Shown: piece by piece, positions 7,661-14,187 of the stretch
Numbering within the stretch: position 1 is the first letter of the stretch
How the letters are laid out: each line of letters begins with the position of its first letter
The notes under the pieces: model-generated
Database searches by the model: none
What the model was told of the DNA's origin: nothing
Seen by the model: the letters and a program-made list of their open reading frames with translations, nothing else
Program-made: the position numbers and the translations under genes
From: Ferrimonas marina
GTDB taxonomy: Bacteria > Pseudomonadota > Gammaproteobacteria > Enterobacterales > Shewanellaceae
DNA: 64,000 bases
NCBI RefSeq assembly: GCF_900129905.1
Contig: NZ_FQXG01000001.1
Coordinates: forward strand, 434,001-498,000
Direction of reading: 5' to 3'

Positions 7661-8872
7661 TCAGACAGGGTCCTCTGCGTCTGATTCAGGGTCAATAGCT
7701 ATGCGCCGTTGTACCAGTGCGTTGTCCTGGCCCAGTACCGGTGGGGCGCGGTGGTACTGGATAGGTGTGTCGGAGAACACCACAGGGTTACCTACCTGTG
7801 GGACGCTGCCCACGGAAGCATGAGGTAAGGAGAACTGAAGCTCTCGATGTTTTACCTGGGGCTCCTCGAACACGCGATCCAGTGTGTTGATTGGGCCACA
7901 AGGCACCGCCGCATCTGCAAAACCGGTTAGCCAGTAATCCATCCCTTGCTGTTTGAGGCGCTCGGCCAGCCTGGCGACTAACGCCTGCCGGTTCTCAACA
8001 CGCGCCGCGTTGGTGGCAAAGCACGGGTCTTCAGCCCACTCGGGCCGTCCAACGATGCGACAACACTCGGCAAACTGACGGTCGTTACCGACGGCCAGCA
8101 GGAGATGCCCATCCTTTGCAGCAAACGCTTGATAAGGGACGATATTGGGGTGCGCGGTGCCCATTCTTTGCGGGACATCACCGCTGACCAGGAAGTTACT
8201 GGCCTGGTTTGCCAGCCAGGCCACCTGGGTATCCAATAGCGCCAGGTCGATGTGTTGGCCCTGGCCACTTTGCTGTCGGTGGTGAAGCGCTGCCAGGATC
8301 GCTGAGACGGCATACATACCGGTCATCAGATCGGCCACCGCCACACCCACCTTCTGGGGCCCACCATCCGCACTATCCGCACTATCCGGCGCGCCGGTTA
8401 AGCTCATTAAGCCGCCCATCGCCTGGATCATCGCATCGTAGCCGGCCCGTTCGGCGTCAGGGCCGGATTGGCCAAAGCCGGTTATGGAGCAGTAGATCAG
8501 CGCTGGATTGAGCGCTTTCAGGCTTTCGTAATCCAAGCCGTACTTGGCGAGCCCGCCGACTTTGTAATTCTCCACCAGGATGTCGCTTTGGGTTACAAGA
8601 CGGCGGATCTGCTGCTGGCCGGCCTCACTGGTGATATCCAGTTCGCAGGAGTGCTTACCGCGATTGGCGCAGAGAAAATAGGCGGACTCCCGAGCGCCAT
8701 CGGCCCCCTCGACAAAAGGTGGCCCCCAATGGCGGGTATCGTCACCCTGCCCTGGCCGCTCTATCTTAATCACCTCGGCACCGTAGTCAGCCAACACCTG
8801 GGTGGCCCAGGGGCCAGCAAGTATCCGGCTAAGATCCAATACCTTTACACCGTTCAATGGTCCTGACATCAA
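7661..8872 (-). CDS. Class III (CaiB/BaiF) CoA-transferase, likely glutarate CoA-transferase
   Basis: A 403-residue CaiB/BaiF-family protein. The N-terminal GVKVLDLSRILAGPWATQVLADYGAEVIKIE motif region is diagnostic, followed by KIERPGQGDDTR and the NRGKHSCELDI segment; the family's catalytic Asp is expected in the downstream VAVADLMTGMYA motif. These enzymes move CoA between carboxylates by a ternary-complex mechanism. It lies 67 bp upstream of gcdH on the same strand, which suggests succinyl-CoA:glutarate CoA transfer feeding GcdH. That substrate is inferred from the neighbour, not from residues. It is slightly acidic at the C-terminus. Confidence 0.8.
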   Translation of the reverse strand: MMSGPLNGVKVLDLSRILAGPWATQVLADYGAEVIKIERPGQGDDTRHWGPPFVEGADGARESAYFLCANRGKHSCELDITSEAGQQQIRRLVTQSDILVENYKVGGLAKYGLDYESLKALNPALIYCSITGFGQSGPDAERAGYDAMIQAMGGLMSLTGAPDSADSADGGPQKVGVAVADLMTGMYAVSAILAALHHRQQSGQGQHIDLALLDTQVAWLANQASNFLVSGDVPQRMGTAHPNIVPYQAFAAKDGHLLLAVGNDRQFAECCRIVGRPEWAEDPCFATNAARVENRQALVARLAERLKQQGMDYWLTGFADAAVPCGPINTLDRVFEEPQVKHRELQFSLPHASVGSVPQVGNPVVFSDTPIQYHRAPPVLGQDNALVQRRIAIDPESDAEDPV

Positions 8873-9265
8873 AAGCTCCCAAAGCTAAGGACGCGAAGCC
8901 GTAGCTAAGCCCAATCGCCATCTCTTCAAACTCGTCCAATCGGTAGATCAAGCAGGCCTATCATCCTTAGGTCACCGACGAACTCAGAAGTGGCACAAAG
9001 TGGCACCACTGAAGCAATCTCTACCTTGTCTTCATTGCCAGTGCAGCCTGACTGATATGGTTTTCGGCTTGGCTTTTACCAGCGTCGCTCTCTCGTCCTG
9101 TATCCCAAGAAAAGAGTCAAAATTACATTATGTAAAATGAAGCATCCTTGTGGGTCGTAGCCCACACAAGGCTGTTTTAAAAAAGAAAAATTTGCGCGTT
9201 TTCTATCCTGACCTATCCAAGCTAACAATATGCTGCGCGTTTGTCAGCGTTATCAGTTTGAGTCC
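8873..9265. other. Intergenic region with a palindrome and a hairpin
   Basis: No gene is seen here. It should hold the promoter of the CoA-transferase/gcdH unit reading left. TTACATTATGTAA (9123-9135) is palindromic around a central base and could be an operator. CCTTGTGGG and CCCACACAAGG (9146-9171) form a hairpin with a two-base bulge, followed by a T/A-rich tract. Confidence 0.4.
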
Positions 9266-9458
9266 CCTGCGAAGCAATTGGGCCCGAACCTTGTATCAAG
9301 AACCAGCTGACTGAGCCTCTCAATGGGCTACTCATCAGATCATACAACGGGTCACTCAATAAAAGGTGCCATGCCGCTGTTGCACTACGCTTCGCAGGTG
9401 GTCACCGGAAGTTTCTCGGTGTATGTGTATAAGCGTTCCCTTCACCCCTTCCGGTGAC
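9266..9458 (+). repeat. Two adjacent perfect inverted repeats (structured leader candidate)
   Basis: CCTGCGAAGC (9266-9275) and GCTTCGCAGG (9389-9398) are a perfect 10-bp inverted repeat 113 bp apart. Two bases later GTCACCGGAAG (9401-9411) and CTTCCGGTGAC (9448-9458) form a perfect 11-bp repeat around 36 bases, with an inner GGTG/CACC pair. The element ends 51 bp before the small secreted-protein gene. It could be a structured 5' leader, a small RNA, or a folded recombination site. It lacks the RYYYAAC/GTTRRRY core of integron attC sites. Confidence 0.5.
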
Positions 9459-9509
9459 GACGGGAAGCCCTGACAAGGCTCAGTTTCCCTTTATCCTGGA
9501 AGGTGTCTC

Positions 9510-9860
9510 ATGAAGTCACTCACCCTGTGTTTACTGCTGCTGTCCTTCTTTGCTTTTGCCGACGATCCGCCCTTTAGAGGCTGTGAGGCCATTGGCTGCG
9601 CTGGAAAACTTGAGCGTATCTACGTTGATCCTGAAGGCAACGTCCGGTTATTGCCGCCCGTATACAAGGAGTCCGACCCCAGCATGGTTAACTGCAACCT
9701 GAACGAAGACACCTACTTCGTCCTGCAGCGTGACCATCCTGGCTTTGAGGAGATCTATACCCTGTTGATCTTCGCCATGGACGATAACGAAGAGGTGTTT
9801 GTCCGTATCGAAACCGGTACCGACAACTGCCAGGTGCGCTACGCCGTGGTTTACGAATAG
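9510..9860 (+). CDS. Small secreted hypothetical protein
   Basis: A 116-residue protein with a clear signal peptide (MKSLTLCLLLLSFFAFADD, cleavage after about residue 17). The mature part has four cysteines (RGCEAIGC, VNCNL, DNCQV) and is acidic, suggesting a periplasmic or outer-membrane-associated protein stabilised by disulfides. AGGTG precedes the ATG at short distance. It stands alone on the plus strand between the gcdG/gcdH unit and the second recombinase, behind a strongly structured leader region, and is followed by a GC-rich hairpin (9869-9887) without a T tract. I do not recognise a family. Confidence 0.7.
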   Translation: MKSLTLCLLLLSFFAFADDPPFRGCEAIGCAGKLERIYVDPEGNVRLLPPVYKESDPSMVNCNLNEDTYFVLQRDHPGFEEIYTLLIFAMDDNEEVFVRIETGTDNCQVRYAVVYE

Positions 9861-9896
9861 CCCTCTCCGCCCGGCCTCGGGCCGGGCATCCATATA

Positions 9897-9930
9897 ATTA
9901 GATCAACTAATTGCCGTTAGTTGATCTAAT
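9897..9930. repeat. Perfect 14-bp inverted repeat with 6-bp spacer (candidate recombination core or operator)
   Basis: ATTAGATCAACTAA (9897-9910), TTGCCG (9911-9916), TTAGTTGATCTAAT (9917-9930): perfect arms around a 6-bp centre, 51 bp before a tyrosine recombinase gene. Tyrosine-recombinase crossover sites typically have 11-13-bp inverted arms flanking a 6-8-bp overlap region, so this is a plausible core site. An operator for the recombinase gene is the alternative. A smaller repeat, ATGTC-N6-GACAT (9929-9944), directly follows. There is no T tract to make it a terminator. Confidence 0.6.
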
Positions 9931-9980
9931 GTCTTAGCTGACATATCATCTGCAACCTGTTGCTTTAGCTCTGTTTATTG

Positions 9981-11021
9981 ATGTCCGTTGAGCTCACCCT
10001 GCCGACCCGTTCCCAGCTGCCGACCCAGTTCACCGCCCAGGTGGATAAAGCTGATCTGGATCGTCTCTCACAGTTTCACCGTGCCCGGTTCGCCGAGAAA
10101 ACCTGGCAGGCGCGACAGTCGGATCTGCGTCAGTACCTTATCTGGTGCCAGGCCCACGGGGTTGAGCTTATGCACGCCACCGCTGCGGATGTCTGTTTGT
10201 GGCTCAGCCACTTGGCCAGTGATAACTGTCTTAATCGACTGCGTTATCAACCAACCAGCAACACCTCTGTGCTCTATGCTGGCAAGGCGTTGGCTCAACG
10301 CTCCATTCGACGCAGGCTGTCCAGCCTGAAATGGTTTTACGACCAGAAAGGCCAGGACAATCCCGTCCGCTCCGCCATGGTCGAACAGCAACTGGCGGGG
10401 ATCGTCCGTACCCTGCCCTCCCAGGCTCGGCGGGCCCCGGGCCTGTTGGCACCGGATTTGGCCGAGTTGCTCGATGGCATCGAAGAGACCCAATTTGTCG
10501 ATCTCAGGGATAAGCTGATCCTCTCCCTGGGCTTTGCCGGTGCACTGCGGGTCAGTGATCTGGCCAACCTGACGGTGGACTCAGTGCAGCTGCATCGACG
10601 CGGTCTGCTGCTTAAGTTCGAGCAGCGAAAACGCAAAAACCAGTTCTCCCAACTGGCACTGCTTGCCGGCAAAGACCCCCGCCGCTGCCCAAAGCGGCTA
10701 TTTGAGGACTACCTCCAACGCCTACCCAATAGAAACGGGCCGCTTCTGGTGCGGGCAAACCGCAACGGCGCGCCGTTAACGACCGCGCTGCACCCCAGTT
10801 CCATCGCCAGAATCATCGAGAAACGCGGCGCAGCAGCCCTTTCAGATCTGCGCTTCACCGGCCACAGCCTGAGACGGGGCTTTATCGACTCTGCCCTGGG
10901 TAATGGCGCGCCACTGAGTGAGGTGATGAAGATATCCGGCCACCAGGACCCGAAAACCCTGATGCTCTACCTCAATGACATCGGCGATTTTGCTGATCAT
11001 CCCGCCAATGGCCTCTACTAA
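9981..11021 (+). CDS. Tyrosine recombinase (phage-integrase family)
   Basis: A 346-residue tyrosine recombinase with an N-terminal SAM-like domain (about residues 20-125) and a catalytic domain with intact motifs: Arg in AGALRVSDL, Lys in the KRKNQFSQLAL region, His-x-x-Arg in GHSLRRGF, His in SGHQDPKTLMLYL and the Tyr of the same motif. It differs in length and sequence from the recombinase at 4111, so the two are not a recent duplication. I use the ATG at 9981 rather than the TTG three bases before; neither has an obvious Shine-Dalgarno site. A perfect 14-bp inverted repeat with 6-bp spacer lies just upstream. The next gene is the lon-like protease, a core gene, so no further mobile genes follow. 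Confidence 0.9.
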   Translation: MSVELTLPTRSQLPTQFTAQVDKADLDRLSQFHRARFAEKTWQARQSDLRQYLIWCQAHGVELMHATAADVCLWLSHLASDNCLNRLRYQPTSNTSVLYAGKALAQRSIRRRLSSLKWFYDQKGQDNPVRSAMVEQQLAGIVRTLPSQARRAPGLLAPDLAELLDGIEETQFVDLRDKLILSLGFAGALRVSDLANLTVDSVQLHRRGLLLKFEQRKRKNQFSQLALLAGKDPRRCPKRLFEDYLQRLPNRNGPLLVRANRNGAPLTTALHPSSIARIIEKRGAAALSDLRFTGHSLRRGFIDSALGNGAPLSEVMKISGHQDPKTLMLYLNDIGDFADHPANGLY

Positions 11022-11359
11022 GCTGCCTCAATGTTGGCGTACCTCAGTTCTTGCTATGGCGGCTCTTTAGATACACCCTGTGGTATGTAGGCAACATCGT
11101 TGTTGAGGCTATTACTAGTCGAGACCAACTGATACCTGGTTATTAACAGATAGCGGCAGAAGTCAGCCCATAGGATTTGACCGTCCAACTAGGCTTAAGG
11201 CAGTAAACCCAAGCGGTCGAGCCCTGCCACTAATGGGCCAGCCATACTGAGATGTCGTAAAACCTGTGGCACGACAGAGGCTTTATCTCCGTAGTACGGC
11301 ACTGCTGCCCTACCCCATGTGGTATATTCACCCTTTTGAAATTTTTGGAGAAAGCCCCG
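11022..11359. other. Intergenic region before the lon-like gene
   Basis: No gene is seen here. It contains a poor copy of the local palindrome at 11072-11085 (TACACCCTGTGGTA, 11 of 14) and a better one at 11311-11324. A TATATT hexamer (11323-11328) is a likely -10 for the downstream gene. The rest shows no repeat or terminator I can support. Confidence 0.4.
11311..11324. promoter_or_regulatory. Palindrome copy 4, at the lon-like promoter
   Basis: TACCCCATGTGGTA differs from the 14-bp palindrome core at one position. It overlaps the putative -10 element TATATT (11323-11328) of the lon-like gene, the position expected for a repressor site. Confidence 0.5.
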
Positions 11360-13087
11360 TTGCAAGCTCTACGCCTTGAGGCTAAACAACTGATCCCTGA
11401 CTTTAGCGCGGCCAATGCCCCGGTAGACACTGCGCCCATGGCGCCCTGGTTGCTGGGACAACAACGATGCCAGCAAGCCTGGCAATTGTTCCAACGCTGC
11501 CCGGGACAGCACCTGTTTCTCTCAAGCTTCAGCGGTTTTGATCCAGAATCCCTGCTGGAATCCCTGTACCAGGCCAATCCCCTTGTTGAAGCACCGGGCT
11601 ACCTGGTGGCTGAACAGCTGGAGAGCCAGCAGCGCCTGAGCAAGGTACCGGCCGACCAATGGCAGGGGGAAAGTGACCAGCGCACCCTGCTGCTGGAGCT
11701 CGGTGGCATTCGTTTTGTTGATCAGCCCCTGTCACGCAAGACCTTATTGGGCACTATCGATAAGGAGGGGCACTACCACCCGGGCCTGTTGGCCAGCTGC
11801 GAGGTGCTGGTGATCCCAGCCGAAGGGCTGATGGACAAGCCATCTCGCTGGTTGCTGATCAAGGAAGCGATCAAGCGCGGCTACCTGGCGTTCAGCGGCA
11901 GCGCAGTGCGCATCCCGCTCACCTGCAAGCTGGTGGTGCTGGGAGACGCCCTGGCCTACGACGCGCTCAACGCCTTTGACCCCGAGTTTGCAGACCACGT
12001 ACCGCTGTTGGCCGAGGCCCAGCCGGAGTGGTTCGTCGACAACAGTGAAGACCTGCCGCAGTGGCTCAGCTGTGCCTCTGCCACCGCACAGGCGTACGCC
12101 GAACGCAACCTGACCCCCTGTGGCCAAACACAGCTGGCCCAGTACGCCAGTCGCCTGTGTGAGCACCAGAACCGCCTCTCGCTGGCCTGGCACCAGTTGG
12201 GCCAACTGTTGGCGCAATGCGAGGGAGAGGAGGAGATCTCTGCCGCTCACATCAAGGCCGCACTGCAGGCCCAGAGTCATCGCCACAACAGCGTAGAGAT
12301 CTACGCCCAACGTAACGTCGAGGAGGCCCTGGTTCGGGTAGATACCCAGGGTGACAAGATTGGTCAGATCAATGGCTTAACCGTGGTGGATTACTTCGGT
12401 CACAGCTATGGCGAGCCGGCCCGCATCACCGTTTCCGTGCACTACGGCGATGGTGAGGTCGCGGACATCGAGCGCAAATCGGAGCTGGGTGGCAACATCC
12501 ACGCCAAGGGGATGATGATCCTCTCTGCCTGTCTTTACCGCCTGTTCGGTCAGGACGAGCCGCTGCACCTCAGCGCCAACATCGTGTTTGAGCAATCCTA
12601 CCAGACCATTGATGGCGACAGTGCCTCCCTGGCCGAGTACTGCTGCCTGATGTCCACCATTGCCGACGTGCCGGTAAAACAATCGCTTGCGCTGACCGGC
12701 GCCATCGACCAGTTCGGCAATGTGCAGGCCATCGGCGGCATCAATGAGAAGATCGAGGGATTCTTTCACCTGTGCCGTTACCGCGGCCTGACCGGCGACC
12801 AGGGGGTGATCCTGCCCAGCGCCAACCTGCTGCAGCTGAACCTGTCTGACGAGGTGGTCGAGGCGGTCAACAAGGGGGAGTTCCATCTCTATCATGTTGA
12901 TAATGCAGAAGATGCCTTGGCGCTGCTGACCGGCAAAGCGATCGGGGAAGCCGATAAAGAGGGGCGTTATCCGGAGGAGAGCCTGTACGGTTTGGTGCAG
13001 GACCGGCTGGATCTGATGGCCGGCAACACACCGCCACCGCCGGGCCTGCTGGTCCGACTTCTGTCAAAACTGCGCCGAGACAGCTGA
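11360..13087 (+). CDS. Lon-like ATP-independent-type protease (YcbZ/LonH family)
   Basis: A protein of about 575 residues related to E. coli YcbZ, which sits between matP and fabA there too. The C-terminal Lon proteolytic domain has the Ser of DGDSASLAEYC and the Lys of GGINEKIEGFF, giving the Ser-Lys dyad. The N-terminal region resembles a degenerate AAA+ module without an obvious Walker A motif. I prefer the TTG at 11360, nine bases after GGAG, over an in-frame TTG 24 bp upstream that has no ribosome site. It is followed by fabA after 68 bp. Target substrates are not known from the sequence. A palindrome shared with the matP-like region overlaps its promoter. Confidence 0.85.
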   Translation: MQALRLEAKQLIPDFSAANAPVDTAPMAPWLLGQQRCQQAWQLFQRCPGQHLFLSSFSGFDPESLLESLYQANPLVEAPGYLVAEQLESQQRLSKVPADQWQGESDQRTLLLELGGIRFVDQPLSRKTLLGTIDKEGHYHPGLLASCEVLVIPAEGLMDKPSRWLLIKEAIKRGYLAFSGSAVRIPLTCKLVVLGDALAYDALNAFDPEFADHVPLLAEAQPEWFVDNSEDLPQWLSCASATAQAYAERNLTPCGQTQLAQYASRLCEHQNRLSLAWHQLGQLLAQCEGEEEISAAHIKAALQAQSHRHNSVEIYAQRNVEEALVRVDTQGDKIGQINGLTVVDYFGHSYGEPARITVSVHYGDGEVADIERKSELGGNIHAKGMMILSACLYRLFGQDEPLHLSANIVFEQSYQTIDGDSASLAEYCCLMSTIADVPVKQSLALTGAIDQFGNVQAIGGINEKIEGFFHLCRYRGLTGDQGVILPSANLLQLNLSDEVVEAVNKGEFHLYHVDNAEDALALLTGKAIGEADKEGRYPEESLYGLVQDRLDLMAGNTPPPPGLLVRLLSKLRRDS

Positions 13088-13099
13088 TCGGAGTTGTTT

Positions 13100-13117
13100 G
13101 GCGTACACCTGTTCGCT
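13100..13117. promoter_or_regulatory. FabR-like operator upstream of fabA
   Basis: GGCGTACACCTGTTCGCT matches the FabR palindrome core GCGTACA-N2-TGTACGC known from E. coli fabA/fabB at 13 of 14 fixed positions. It lies 39 bp upstream of the fabA ATG, consistent with repression by FabR in response to the unsaturated/saturated acyl balance. It also implies a fabA promoter independent of the lon-like gene. Confidence 0.6.
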
Positions 13118-13155
13118 AACCTGTCGCCAACTCTTAAAGACAGGATGGATACCCT

Positions 13156-13692
13156 ATGCAAGCGGCAGAACAGCTTACCGTACGTGCCAACAGTTTTGAC
13201 AAAGAAGACCTGATCCGCAGTGGCCACGGTGCGCTGTTTCAACCCACCTCTCCGCGGTTGCCGAAGGACAACATGCTGATGCTGGATCGCATCACCCACA
13301 TCAGCGAAACCGGCGGCAACTTCGGCAAGGGCGAACTGGTGGCCGAACTGGATATCGACCCGTCACTGTGGTTCTTCGACTGCCACTTCGAGTCCGATCC
13401 GGTGATGCCGGGCTGCCTGGGCCTGGACGCCATGTGGCAACTGGTGGGCTTCTTCCTGGCCTGGGAAGGCGCCGAAGGCAAAGGCCGTGCCCTGGGTGTG
13501 GGCGAGGTGAAGTTTACCGGCCAGATCCTGCCGACCAACAAGAAGGTGACCTACCACATCCATATTAAGCGGACGATCCATCGTAAGCTGATCATGGGTC
13601 TGGCGGATGCCACCATCTGTGTGGATGGTCGTGAGATCTATACCGCCACCGATCTTAAGGTGGGTGTATTCCAGGACACCTCCAGCTTCTAA
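13156..13692 (+). CDS. fabA: 3-hydroxydecanoyl-ACP dehydratase/isomerase
   Basis: 178 residues, close to the 172 of E. coli FabA. The hot-dog fold active site is visible: His in [21 protein letters not shown] and the downstream Asp in the same block. It dehydrates 3-hydroxydecanoyl-ACP and isomerises trans-2- to cis-3-decenoyl-ACP, the branch point for unsaturated fatty acids. The N-terminus has a few extra residues before the conserved [11 protein letters not shown] FabR-like operator precedes it and a strong terminator follows, so it can be a single transcription unit despite the short distance to the lon-like gene. Confidence 0.97.
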   Translation: MQAAEQLTVRANSFDKEDLIRSGHGALFQPTSPRLPKDNMLMLDRITHISETGGNFGKGELVAELDIDPSLWFFDCHFESDPVMPGCLGLDAMWQLVGFFLAWEGAEGKGRALGVGEVKFTGQILPTNKKVTYHIHIKRTIHRKLIMGLADATICVDGREIYTATDLKVGVFQDTSSF

Positions 13693-13728
13693 GCACCGCC
13701 TTAAAAGCGGGCTGAAGCCAGAAAGCAC

Positions 13729-13757
13729 AACGCCGCGTCGAGAGACGCGGCGTTTTT
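13729..13757 (+). terminator. Rho-independent terminator after fabA
   Basis: CGCCGCGTC, loop GAGA, GACGCGGCG followed by TTTTT; the preceding AA extends the stem by pairing with the first Ts. Confidence 0.92.
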
Positions 13758-13806
13758 GTATCCTTTACTGAGAGAACAACGCCCTCACAAGGGAGGGCGA
13801 CAGGGA

Positions 13807-13983
13807 TTACTTGGTAAAGAGTCCGGTGGTCCGTCCGTCAATTGCTTCTCGCCAGCCACCCAGCCACTGCATCTTCGAGTCTACAGTTTGATAGGGGCAA
13901 TTCTCTTTCGACTTGCCGGAGAGGCCGGCCTGGAAACCGCGGGAAAAGGCCCGCTCCAATTTGTCCCGTTTTTGTCGCTTCAT
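13807..13983 (-). CDS. rmf: Ribosome modulation factor
   Basis: 58 residues starting MKRQKRDKLERAF, then RGFQAGLSGKSKENCPYQT and WLGGWREA, near-identical in pattern to E. coli RMF. It binds 70S ribosomes in stationary phase and drives formation of inactive 100S dimers. I use the second ATG, matching the E. coli start and placed after GGGATGGA; an ATG two codons upstream is possible. It is convergent with fabA, the same neighbour as in E. coli, and forms its own unit on the minus strand. The C-terminus is slightly extended (GRTTGLFTK). Confidence 0.95.
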   Translation of the reverse strand: MKRQKRDKLERAFSRGFQAGLSGKSKENCPYQTVDSKMQWLGGWREAIDGRTTGLFTK

Positions 13984-14141
13984 TGGCATTCCATCCCTTT
14001 AGTAGTGATGTTGCTTTCTCTTTCAGGCACTGGGCCTAAATCAATATTTGCGTGTTTCCATTCTGAGATCAACCGATAGGCAGCACAAAAAAACGGCATT
14101 CAGGTTAAGTCTATGAGTAGCTTGGGTTACTTTTTTATGAA

Positions 14142-14168
14142 AAAAGGGGGCCGCTTGGGCCCCCTTTT
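14142..14168 (-). terminator. Terminator after the DUF3466 gene
   Basis: AAAAGGGGGCC and GGCCCCCTTTT form a strong stem around a 5-base loop, directly downstream of the minus-strand DUF3466 gene. T-rich flanks exist on both strands. Confidence 0.88.
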
Positions 14169-14187
14169 ATGCTAGGTCGCTGCTTGA

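Noticed and set aside
9266-9458. Integron attC site
   Set aside because: Strong pairing but no RYYYAAC/GTTRRRY core, and the nearby recombinases lack the integron integrase layout.
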